Below, piece by piece: positions 1 to 5,911 of a stretch of 9,372 bases of DNA (within the stretch, counting starts at the first letter, position 1; every line of letters starts with the position of its first letter). The notes beneath the pieces were generated by a model. That model had not been told where the DNA came from. It saw only the letters and a program-made list of their open reading frames with translations, and searched no databases. This stretch comes from a bacterium (lineage in GTDB: Bacteria > Oederibacteriota > Muellerivitia > Muellerivitales > Muellerivitaceae): contig JAICXI010000044.1 of assembly GCA_025980505.1 (NCBI GenBank), positions 1 through 9,372 of the forward strand, given 5' to 3'. A program made the position numbers and the translations under genes.

Positions 1-692
1 ATCCGGCTGATGTGGCGCTGGTTCCATAAACTCTCGAAAATCGGGTTTTGGAAGCGGAAAGTTAAGATATTCTGGACCGTTTCCTTGGCCAGGTAATGGT
101 CGATACGGTAAATCTGGTGCTCCTTGAAGACTTCCTTGACCTTCCGGTTGAGTTCCTTGGCCGAATCCAGGTCGTGGCCGAAGGGTTTCTCGATGACGAT
201 GCGGGCAAAGCCCTTTTCTTCCCGGGACAGGCCCACCGCGCCCAGGTTGGAAATGATGTCCTCAAAGACGTTGGGCGGGGTGGAAAGGTCAAAAATGCGG
301 TTCCCCGCCGTTCCGTGGTCCTGGTCCATCTGGTCCAGCATCTTGGAGAGGGACTGATAGGCCTTGAAATCGTCGTAGCCGCCGGACAGGTAATGGAAGT
401 TCTGGGAGAACCCGTTCCAAAGCGAATCGGACAGCTGGGGCTCGCTTTCCTTCAGGGATTCTTTCAAGTGTTTCTTGAAATCCTCATCCGTCATCTTGGA
501 GCGGGAAATACCGATCAAGCTGAAGGAGGAAGGCAGGAGATGCTTTTCATAAAGGTCGAAAAGGGCCGGTACGAGTTTGCGGTGGGTCAGGTCTCCGGAA
601 GCGCCGTAAATGACCAGGCTGCAGGGGGGTGGCACCCGGTCGCTGGAAAGGCCTTTGCGCAACGGATTTTCCAGCAAGGCTGGGCTTACCAT
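1..692 (-). CDS. zwf: Glucose-6-phosphate dehydrogenase, N-terminal part (cut by window edge)
   Basis: Oxidises glucose 6-phosphate to 6-phosphogluconolactone with NAD(P)+, the first step of the oxidative pentose phosphate pathway, in the cytosol. Only the first 230 codons are present; the family is usually about 480-510 residues, so roughly the C-terminal half lies outside the window. Visible motifs in order are the Rossmann nucleotide-binding loop GASGDLTHRK (30-39), EKPFGHDL starting at 168 with the conserved substrate-contacting Lys169, and the active-site signature IDHYLAKE (197-204) with His199. The usual Gly of DHYLGKE is Ala202 here. The ATG at 692 follows GAGG with a 5-nt spacer. An in-frame TTG 15 bases upstream is possible but lacks a better ribosome site, and the frame is closed by TAA a few codons further up. 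No convincing promoter is seen, though two T7 tracts lie about 40-60 bases upstream of the start. Identity is very secure. Confidence 0.96.
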   Translation of the reverse strand, partial: MVSPALLENPLRKGLSSDRVPPPCSLVIYGASGDLTHRKLVPALFDLYEKHLLPSSFSLIGISRSKMTDEDFKKHLKESLKESEPQLSDSLWNGFSQNFHYLSGGYDDFKAYQSLSKMLDQMDQDHGTAGNRIFDLSTPPNVFEDIISNLGAVGLSREEKGFARIVIEKPFGHDLDSAKELNRKVKEVFKEHQIYRIDHYLAKETVQNILTFRFQNPIFESLWNQRHISR

Positions 693-768
693 GGGGACCT
701 CGGGCAAAAGGGAAATGGCTTGCTTGCTTTAAAAAAATCTGACAAAAAAATTTCCACTACGGAGGAAG

Positions 769-828
769 CGAAGGCCACAGAGCAAAAAACATTTTTCGGC
801 GACAACCTTCGGGTCTTCTCTGTGCGCC
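769..828. repeat. Degenerate copy of the CCACAGAG inverted-repeat family (copy A)
   Basis: Left arm GGCCACAGAG (773-782) and right arm CTCTGTGCGCC (818-828) are reverse complements apart from one inserted base. CGAAGG (769-774) and CCTTCG (806-811) add a second short complementarity. The core CCACAGAG / CTCTGTG is the same as in the clearer copy at 1029-1174, so this is read as a decayed member of that family. It lies about 80 bases upstream of the zwf start. Confidence 0.4.
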
Positions 829-1028
829 CCCTGCCCTCCATGGTTCAACCTTGATTTTGTCAGGGCTCCAAGAAGCAAGGGGATTATTTTAGCGGTTTAT
901 TGAAACAGAGGCTTGGTTTTCTTTCAAGTCCGCCCCAAACTTCGGGGGAAAGGGTTTACTGTGAAAACCTTGGAAAGCCCCCTTCCAAAAGCGCATGGAA
1001 AAAGGTTGGAGAAACAGCAACACCCCCC

Positions 1029-1174
1029 TTAACCCCAGGGACACAGAGACACAGAGACACAGTTAAACAAAGGCTATGGATTTATCGCCCTTTTTTAGCT
1101 GTGACTCCGTGGCGAACTCTTGGGTTTTGTTACGGATCCTTAAAAAAAGCTGCGTCTCTGTGTCTCCGTGGTAA
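1029..1174. repeat. Interspersed imperfect inverted repeat with 8-bp tandem units (copy B)
   Basis: The left arm (from 1029) contains the 8-bp unit ACACAGAG repeated almost three times (1041-1062). The right arm (1150-1174) reads CTGCGTCTCTGTGTCTCCG followed by TGGTAA; its reverse complement matches the left arm over about 25 positions with a few mismatches. Between them, 1097-1132 carries an extra right-hand arm (CTGTGACTCCGTGGCGAA then CTCTTGGGTTTTG). That arm closely matches 5320-5354 in copy C, so it is evidence of a real repeat family and not a chance palindrome. No coding capacity is apparent. Function is unknown; it could be a REP/MITE-like element or a transcript-end structure. Confidence 0.75.
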
Positions 1175-1217
1175 GCGGGCTTGTCTGCTGTTTTACGGAA
1201 CACCCTTCGGGGCCGTC

Positions 1218-1223
1218 TAAAAT
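1218..1223 (+). promoter_or_regulatory. Possible -10 box for the ferredoxin/MBL gene
   Basis: TAAAAT matches the sigma-70 -10 consensus at five of six positions and lies 21 bases before the ATG at 1245. No good -35 box is present at the usual spacing; only TTTACG-like sequence lies about 20 bases further up. The call is weak. Confidence 0.22.
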
Positions 1224-1244
1224 AAAGCTTCATTCGGGTGACTT

Positions 1245-2129
1245 ATGGCCGACTTCAAAAAAAGCGTGCGGGAAAACGCGGCGGGCGAGTTCTTCGTGGA
1301 TTCCACCTGCATCGACTGCGACACTTGCCGCCAGCTGGCCCCCTCGGTTTTCGAAGAAGCCGGCGCCACTTCCTATGTGCGCGTGCAACCCCGGACGCCC
1401 GGGGAGGAGCGTGCCGCCCTCCAGGCCCTTTTGGCCTGCCCCACGGGTTCCATCGGCACCCTCCACCCCAACCCTTCCCCGGAGGCGAGGGCCGACTTCC
1501 CCCTGCCCGTCGCGGAGGATGTTTTTTACTGCGGTTTCAACTCCCCCCGGTCCTACGGCGGCAACAGTTACTTCGTGGTCCAGCCGGGGGGCAACTGGCT
1601 CATTGACTCGCCCCGATACCTTCCCTTCTTGGTGCGCCAGTTCGAGAAAGCCGGGGGAATCCGGTACATCTTCCTGACCCACCGGGACGACGTGGCCGAA
1701 GCCGCCAAGTATGCCGAGAGGTTCAAAAGCCGGAGGATCATCCATGAAGAGGACAAGGGCTCCCAACCGGACGCCGAAATCCTGATCCGGGGGTTGGAGG
1801 CCGTTGAAATCGAACCGGACTTCAAGGTCATCCCCACCCCCGGCCACACCCGGGGCCATTGCGTCCTGCTTTACAAAAACAAGTTCCTTTTCACGGGCGA
1901 CCATTTGTGGTGGCGCCGCAAGCGCCGGCAATTGGGCGCTTCCCAAAACGTGGCTTGGTATTCCTGGCGCCGGCAAACCGAGTCCATGGAGAAGTTGTCA
2001 AGGGTTGGGTTTGAATGGGTCCTGCCGGGCCACGGCCAGAGGGTGAACCTGCCGGCGGTCGAAATGCGGAGGGAACTGGAACAACTGGTCGGACGGATGA
2101 AAGCTTCCTTGGAAGCCGTAGGGGAATAG
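1245..2129 (+). CDS. Ferredoxin-type [4Fe-4S] domain fused to a metallo-beta-lactamase-fold hydrolase
   Basis: A 294-residue soluble two-domain protein. The N-terminal part has a single-cluster ferredoxin motif, C22-x2-C25-x2-C28 with C65-P66, as in Fer4_13-type domains. Residues from about 88 to 285 form a metallo-beta-lactamase fold: the core strand ending in D121, the metal-site region THRDDVAEA (145-153), GHTRGH (200-205), FTGDH (216-220) and PGHG (261-264). The canonical HxHxDH motif is changed: only His146 and Asp148/Asp149 remain, and the position usually holding the last His is Ala153. Similar ferredoxin-MBL fusions with a THRDDVADH-type motif are known to me from cyanobacteria and plants, where the function is not settled. 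The substrate cannot be predicted; a redox-linked hydrolase is an inference. The ATG at 1245 has GGGTG about 5 bases upstream. The gene converges with the pstS-like gene across an 85-base gap that has no clear terminator. Confidence 0.88.
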   Translation: MADFKKSVRENAAGEFFVDSTCIDCDTCRQLAPSVFEEAGATSYVRVQPRTPGEERAALQALLACPTGSIGTLHPNPSPEARADFPLPVAEDVFYCGFNSPRSYGGNSYFVVQPGGNWLIDSPRYLPFLVRQFEKAGGIRYIFLTHRDDVAEAAKYAERFKSRRIIHEEDKGSQPDAEILIRGLEAVEIEPDFKVIPTPGHTRGHCVLLYKNKFLFTGDHLWWRRKRRQLGASQNVAWYSWRRQTESMEKLSRVGFEWVLPGHGQRVNLPAVEMRRELEQLVGRMKASLEAVGE

Positions 2130-2214
2130 GGGCAGGCTCAACCTCCGGCCGGTACGGCTTCCGGGAAGGATCGCGCGAAAGGGCCGATGGGGGCTCCGCG
2201 GAAGGAATTCCCGG

Positions 2215-3246
2215 CTATTTCCCCGCCTGAATACTCTCCACAGCCTGCTCCACCCGGGGGAGGAATCTTTCCGGCAGGGGAATGTAGGAAAGCGCGGCGG
2301 CGTCCTTTTGGCCGTCGGCCAGGGCCCATTTTAAGAAGTCCACCAAGGCCTGGTTGCGCTTGGCGTCGTGGGTGGCCCGGGCCAGGTCCTGGTAGACCAA
2401 CAGCCAGGCGAAGGTGGAAAGCGGATAGGCCTTTTGGGCGCGGGAGACCGTCAGGTTGACGGTGAAATTCTCCGGCAGACCCAGCAGGTCGGAAGCCGCG
2501 GCCTCGATGGATTCCCCGTCCGGCGCCACGTAGCTTCCGGCCTCGTTGCGCAGGGCCGCCACCGGCAGGTGGTGTTGGACCGCGTAAGGGTAGTCCACGG
2601 CCGCGATGACACCGGGCCACAGCCTCATTTTTTCAACCACCTTCTCGTTGCCCTTCACGTTCTGTCCCGCCGGCCAATGGAGGTTCTTGTCCTTTTCCCT
2701 TTTCAAGGTCCACTTGGGGTCAAGCCGGGACAGGAAGCAGGGGAAGAAATCCTGCAGAGAGCTTTCCTCCTCGCGGTGCAGCACCCGGATGTCCATGGCC
2801 GGCAGGCGCACGCCGGGATTGGACTCGGCGATGGCCGGGTCATTCCATTTCTGGACCGTTCCCATGAAAATGGCCGAAAGGGCCCGGGGGGTCAATTTGA
2901 GGCCCGTGGGGATGCCGGGCAGGTTGTACGTGATGGCCACCGCTTCCAGGGCCACGGGCAGGTGGTAAAGGACCCGGCCCAAGGCCCGCTTTTGCTGGGC
3001 TTCGGTGAGGGGGGTGTCCACCAGGGCGAATTCCGCGCCGCGGCCGACCCACTGGTTGGCGGCGTCGGTGGAATTCTTCACTTCCACTTTCCATTGGGTG
3101 CCGGGATGGGCGGGGCCGTAATCCTGCGTCCATCGTTGGGCCAAGGGCGCCGCCAGATAGGAGCCAACCCCCTTCAGCGAAACTCCCGCCCAAACCGGGC
3201 CCGTTAAGAAGGCCAGGCCGAAAGAAACAAGCTTTATGGATTTCAT
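2215..3246 (-). CDS. PstS-like periplasmic substrate-binding protein, divergent ligand loop
   Basis: A 343-residue exported binding protein of the PstS (phosphate ABC transporter) type. The signal peptide covers residues 1-20, with likely cleavage after VWA. PstS-family landmarks follow in order: KGVGSYLAAPL (25-35), VDTPLT (76-81) with Asp77 in the place of a phosphate-binding Asp, VALEAVAITYNLPG (97-110), IFMGTVQKWNDPAI (125-138) with NPGVRLP, then VLHREEESSLQDFF (154-167). In true PstS this last motif is HRSDGSGT, whose Ser-Gly-Thr binds phosphate; here it is Ser161-Ser162-Leu163, although Arg157 is kept. It may therefore bind another oxyanion, or phosphate differently. No pstC, pstA, pstB or phoU gene is next to it, so it is an orphan here. 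The ATG at 3246 has AAAGGA about 11 bases upstream. TTGACG on the minus strand (3326-3321) could be a -35 box, but the -10 is poor and no Pho box is recognised. Confidence 0.85.
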   Translation of the reverse strand: MKSIKLVSFGLAFLTGPVWAGVSLKGVGSYLAAPLAQRWTQDYGPAHPGTQWKVEVKNSTDAANQWVGRGAEFALVDTPLTEAQQKRALGRVLYHLPVALEAVAITYNLPGIPTGLKLTPRALSAIFMGTVQKWNDPAIAESNPGVRLPAMDIRVLHREEESSLQDFFPCFLSRLDPKWTLKREKDKNLHWPAGQNVKGNEKVVEKMRLWPGVIAAVDYPYAVQHHLPVAALRNEAGSYVAPDGESIEAAASDLLGLPENFTVNLTVSRAQKAYPLSTFAWLLVYQDLARATHDAKRNQALVDFLKWALADGQKDAAALSYIPLPERFLPRVEQAVESIQAGK

Positions 3247-3388
3247 CGGTTCTTTTTCCTTTGTGTTTTGCTGGGAGCGACGGCCAACGGAAGTTTGAGA
3301 TTGCCATGCGGTCCCCGGCCCGTCAACGCCAAATTCCGATCGGGGCCTCCCCGGTCCCTCCTTAAAACCCCGCTTTTAACCCCCTTCC

Positions 3389-3418
3389 TTGTCTTTGGCC
3401 CGCCTCCCATCTTATGAT
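3389..3418 (+). promoter_or_regulatory. Probable sigma-70 type promoter of cysH
   Basis: TTGTCT (3389-3394, four of six matches to TTGACA) and TATGAT (3413-3418, five of six matches to TATAAT) are separated by 18 bases. Transcription would begin near 3425, leaving a short leader before the cysH ATG at 3446. The -10 is embedded in a perfect 6-bp inverted repeat (3406-3421), which may be an operator. Confidence 0.42.
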
Positions 3419-3421
3419 GGG
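3406..3421. promoter_or_regulatory. Inverted repeat over the cysH -10 box (possible operator)
   Basis: CCCATC (3406-3411) and GATGGG (3416-3421) are perfect reverse complements around TTAT and overlap the predicted -10 box. A repressor site is a reasonable guess for a sulfur-assimilation gene, but no known regulator motif is recognised. Confidence 0.3.
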
Positions 3422-3445
3422 TTGGAGTCGTTTAGAGGGGAGCGC

Positions 3446-4165
3446 ATGGAAACCTACGATTACGAAAAATTAAACCGGGATTTCGAGTCCAAATCCTCGG
3501 AAGAAATCATCGGTTGGGCGGTCCGGGAATTCGGCCCCGGCCTGACCATGTCCACTTCCTTCGGCGCGGAAAGCGCCGTTTTATTGCACCTGGTCACCCA
3601 AATCAAGCCCGACCTCCCCGTTCTTTTCACCAATACGGGTTTCCACTTCAAGGAGACCCTGGCGCACCGCGACGCCCTGGTGAAACGCCTGCGCTTGAAC
3701 CTCCGGGAATTAAAACCCGAAATGCCCACCGACGAATTCCTGGCCAAGAACGGCCGGCTTTACGAACCCGACCCGGACGCCTGCTGCGCGGTCAACAAGA
3801 TCGCCCCCTTTGAGAAGGCTTTGAAGGACTACCGGGCTTGGATCACGGGCATCCGCCGCAACCAAGCCGATACCCGGAAGTCCTCCCAGTTCGTGGAAAA
3901 CTACCGGGACCGGTTGGTCAAGATCAACCCCCTCCTGAACTGGACCGGAAAGATGTTCTGGGATTACGCCCAAAAGCACGGCCTCCCCTACCATCCCCTT
4001 TGGGAAAAGGGCTACCTGTCCATCGGCTGTTCCCCCGAGTGCTGCACCCGCCCCGTCCTAGGCGGGGAGAACCCCCGCTCCGGCCGCTGGGCCGGCAAGG
4101 CTAAGACCGAGTGCGGCATTCAAACTTTCCTCAAGGAAGAAGCGGCCTCCCAAACCCCGAAATAA
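3446..4165 (+). CDS. cysH: Phosphoadenylyl/adenylyl-sulfate reductase, iron-sulfur type
   Basis: Reduces APS (or PAPS) to sulfite and AMP (or PAP) with thioredoxin, in assimilatory sulfate reduction, in the cytosol. The 239 residues fit the bacterial family. Motifs in order: the PP-loop-like STSFGAESA (36-44), LFTNTGFHFKETLAHRD (60-76), the Cys pair C113-C114, ITGIRRNQADTRK (133-145), and SIGCSPECCTRPV (192-204). The last is GRWAGKAKTECGIQ (213-226), with catalytic Cys223. The CC plus C195 and C199/C200 pattern is that of [4Fe-4S] APS-type reductases, so APS is the more likely substrate. The second Cys pair is wider than the usual C-x2-C, and the His normally after ECG-L/I is Gln226. The ATG at 3446 is chosen because GAGGGGAG lies just upstream. 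The frame also extends to a TTG at 3389, but that would place the start on the predicted promoter. No other sulfate-assimilation gene is adjacent. Confidence 0.93.
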   Translation: METYDYEKLNRDFESKSSEEIIGWAVREFGPGLTMSTSFGAESAVLLHLVTQIKPDLPVLFTNTGFHFKETLAHRDALVKRLRLNLRELKPEMPTDEFLAKNGRLYEPDPDACCAVNKIAPFEKALKDYRAWITGIRRNQADTRKSSQFVENYRDRLVKINPLLNWTGKMFWDYAQKHGLPYHPLWEKGYLSIGCSPECCTRPVLGGENPRSGRWAGKAKTECGIQTFLKEEAASQTPK

Positions 4166-4308
4166 CTTCTCCGGCTTGCAACCGCGGTTCCAGCCCTGAA
4201 ATCGGCTTCGGTTAAAACGTTTTTCAACTTTTGCCGGGCCCCAACCGTCCAACGAGGGACCGTCCAAAGCCGGTTCAAGCAAGCCATCCGATGTCTAAGG
4301 GGGAGCCG

Positions 4309-5232
4309 ATGAAATGGAAGACCTTGTTTCCATTGATGGGAATGATCCTTGCCGGAGCCCCCCTCCGGGCCCAGATTCCTTCCCCGCAAGCCACACCGGC
4401 CGTCACCAACCCGGCTTCCTCCCCTTCCGATTCCTCCGACGGGGAACAGGACGAGAAACCCTTCAAGCCCTATTGGGAAAATGAGTTCCAGTTGGGTTAC
4501 TCCCGGCAGCAGGCGGGCCAGAACACCGACACCCTGACCTATACCGGCACCCGGTACCTGGACGAAGCCGGGGATTTCTTTTCCGGCGAGGCCGAAGTGT
4601 CCCGCCAAAAGGTGGAGGGAGTTGTTTCCAGCACGGGTACCTTGACGGCTGCGGCGGGAATGGGGCTGGGGTTCTTCACCCCTTCCTTGGCCCTCGGGTT
4701 CCAGGGGGGGGAAAGCGCCTTGCGCCAAATCAACGGTGATCTCGCCATGGGCTTCCAACTGGGGGACCCCCTGTCCCTGGACCTCACCCTGGGAGGCAAC
4801 GTGGGCAGCCACCAAGGCGACGTGACTTCCCTCCTCCCGCAATTGTCGGTCCTCGGGAGGCCCGTCACCGCGCGGATCGACACCGCCGGTTGGAGCGTTT
4901 CCCTGGGACCGGCCTTCACGCCTTGGGACGGCTTCTCGATTGAGGCCACCGCAGGCTACGAATATGACGTCACCTACCAGGTCCAAAGCATCACCGATCC
5001 GGCGAAAAAGAAACTCATCAACCAAGCCGACCAAATCGGCACCCTCACCCTGGACCTGTCCTTCACCCTCTTCAAGGGTTTCACCCTGGACCTTATCCCC
5101 CAGGTGGGCAAGGAATACTCGCCGGCGGGCACCTTTTACAGCAGCCTGTCGGGTGGCCTGGTCAGCTTTTCCTCCCCGACCGTGCAGGACTTCGTCGGCG
5201 GCACAGTGGCCGCGGGTTACAGTTTTGAGTAA
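4309..5232 (+). CDS. Predicted outer-membrane beta-barrel protein
   Basis: A 307-residue exported protein of no family I recognise. Residues 1-21 are a clean signal peptide (basic MKWK, hydrophobic LFPLMGMILAGAP, cleavage after LRA). A Pro/Ser/Thr-rich acidic linker follows (22-50). From about 52 to the end the sequence is a series of alternating polar/hydrophobic strands with Gly and aromatic residues, separated by turn-rich loops. Examples are NEFQLGYSRQ, AGMGLGFFTPSLALGFQGG, LSLDLTLGGNVG, FSIEATAGYEYD, GTLTLDLSFTLFKGFTLDLIPQVG and the final VGGTVAAGYSFE. This resembles a transmembrane barrel of about 10-12 strands; the last residue is Glu, with the usual terminal Phe one place earlier. I set the start at the ATG at 4309 because of AAGGGGGAG just upstream and the signal peptide that begins there; an ATG at 4291 would add six polar residues. 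It lies 143 bases after cysH on the same strand with no visible terminator between, so co-transcription is possible. Confidence 0.78.
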   Translation: MKWKTLFPLMGMILAGAPLRAQIPSPQATPAVTNPASSPSDSSDGEQDEKPFKPYWENEFQLGYSRQQAGQNTDTLTYTGTRYLDEAGDFFSGEAEVSRQKVEGVVSSTGTLTAAAGMGLGFFTPSLALGFQGGESALRQINGDLAMGFQLGDPLSLDLTLGGNVGSHQGDVTSLLPQLSVLGRPVTARIDTAGWSVSLGPAFTPWDGFSIEATAGYEYDVTYQVQSITDPAKKKLINQADQIGTLTLDLSFTLFKGFTLDLIPQVGKEYSPAGTFYSSLSGGLVSFSSPTVQDFVGGTVAAGYSFE

Positions 5233-5237
5233 GAGAC

Positions 5238-5355
5238 TTTAACAAAACCCCTCCCACCACAGGGACAGGGAGGCACCGTTAAATAAAAAATTTTGAATTG
5301 ACTTTTTTCGGGCCGCGTCCCTGTGCCTTTGTGGTGAAATCTTGGGTTTCTTTAA
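5238..5355. repeat. Interspersed imperfect inverted repeat (copy C) between convergent genes
   Basis: The left arm (5238-5277) carries ACCACAGGGACAGGGAGGCAC. The right arm (5317-5355) carries GTCCCTGTGCCTTTGTGG, then TGAAATCTTGGGTTTC. The right arm reversed matches the left arm imperfectly around the ACCACA core, and both arms end in TTTAA / TTAAA with an AAACCC block. The loop is AT-rich (TTAAATAAAAAATTTTG then a T6 run). The right arm closely matches 1097-1132 in copy B. Because it sits between two convergent genes it may also act as a bidirectional transcription end. Confidence 0.7.
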
Positions 5356-5419
5356 GTCCAGGAAGGCCCGTGATTTTGAAGTTGCGGGTGGACAAGGTCG
5401 AACCGTGGGTTTGGGGGGC

Positions 5420-5911
5420 CTAAAACTGGAACGCCAGGGTCATCCCGGTCCCATCCCGGCGGGGCCCCAAGGTCGTATCCACGTTGACCGCGGGCCGGCC
5501 TAAAAGTTCCAGGGTGAGAAGGGTGGCGGCATGGGTGCCGAGGGCGATCCAGGCCCTTTGCCGGACCGCCGTATCGGAAGCTCCCAGCAAGGTCGCGAGG
5601 GGGTAAGTCGTTTTAGCGAGTCCCGCCAGGTTGACCAGTTTCAACCCCGCATCCGGGTCATTGGCCGCCACCAAAAGGGTCCATCCCAGGGCGTCCACCC
5701 CGGCCGTGCAACCACCGAAAACGTCGGCGTGATCCTCGAAGATTTCCGTATAGGCCCAGCCGTAATAATCCGCCACGACCAGGGGGACGGTCACCCATTC
5801 GTTCCCGGCGCGGGCCTTTCCCGTCTCCCCGAAAAGGAGGGCCAGGGTCAAAAATCCCGCCGCTCCAAGCAGGGACGCCCGGCGGTTTTTCCCGGGGGGA
5901 CAGGGACTCAC
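5420..5911 (-). CDS. Small exported protein of unknown function
   Basis: I do not recognise this 163-residue protein. Residues 8-35 form a signal peptide (basic KNRR, hydrophobic core 13-28, likely cleavage after ARA at 35). The mature part (about 128 residues) begins NEWVTVPLVVADYYGW. It has a helix-like centre with small and aliphatic residues (about 65-145, including WIALGTHAATLLTLELLGRP). It ends with NVDTTLGPRRDGTGMTLAFQF, an amphipathic strand closing on Phe, as in many outer-membrane proteins. The start is GTG at 5911, which overlaps the stop of the preceding lipoprotein gene (GTGA). It has GAGGAGG with a 4-nt spacer, so it should be translationally coupled and co-transcribed with that gene. 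An envelope role tied to the upstream lipoprotein is an inference. Confidence 0.75.
   Translation of the reverse strand: MSPCPPGKNRRASLLGAAGFLTLALLFGETGKARAGNEWVTVPLVVADYYGWAYTEIFEDHADVFGGCTAGVDALGWTLLVAANDPDAGLKLVNLAGLAKTTYPLATLLGASDTAVRQRAWIALGTHAATLLTLELLGRPAVNVDTTLGPRRDGTGMTLAFQF

Larger units (their letters stand above)
693..1244. other. Gene-free stretch between zwf and the ferredoxin/MBL gene
   Basis: This 552-base intergenic region separates two divergently transcribed genes, so it should carry both promoters. It holds A/T tracts near 731-752 and two copies of an imperfect inverted-repeat family, annotated separately at about 769-828 and 1029-1174. A 106-codon open frame at 900-1220 runs straight through the repeat and has no recognisable domain, so I do not call it a gene. 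I see no tRNA or structured RNA gene that I recognise. Confidence 0.7.

Noticed and set aside
96..854. 252-codon open frame on the plus strand
   Set aside because: It is antisense to zwf, whose motifs are unmistakable, and it runs into repeat copy A. No domain is recognisable; it is a GC-rich shadow frame.
1041..1062. CRISPR-like array
   Set aside because: The repeat unit is 8 bases in direct tandem without spacers, and no cas gene is present.
900..1220. 106-codon open frame on the plus strand
   Set aside because: It consists largely of the inverted-repeat element and poly-Pro/Arg junk, with no ribosome site or domain.
1230..1976. 248-codon open frame on the minus strand
   Set aside because: Antisense to the ferredoxin/MBL gene, which has clear Cys and His motifs in its own frame.
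2130..2214. Bidirectional terminator between the MBL and pstS-like genes
   Set aside because: Several GC-rich short complementarities exist, but none is followed by a T-run on either strand.
2368..3207. 279-codon open frame on the plus strand
   Set aside because: Antisense to the pstS-like gene; the Val/Gly/His-rich composition is typical of shadow frames here.
3341..3353. CGGGG-CCT-CCCCG hairpin between the pstS-like gene and cysH
   Set aside because: Five base pairs in GC-rich DNA with a 3-base loop and no T-run; not convincing as a terminator or operator.
3389..3445. Upstream TTG start for cysH adding 19 residues
   Set aside because: It lies on the predicted -35 box and has no ribosome site; the ATG at 3446 has a strong one and fits the family length.
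4180..4223. Palindromes AACCGCGGTT (4180-4189) and AAAACGTTTT (4214-4223) upstream of the barrel gene
   Set aside because: About nine perfect 10-bp palindromes are expected by chance in a window of this size, and neither is placed on a recognisable promoter.
4120..5034. 304-codon open frame on the minus strand
   Set aside because: Antisense to the barrel gene and the end of cysH; the barrel gene has a signal peptide and ribosome site.
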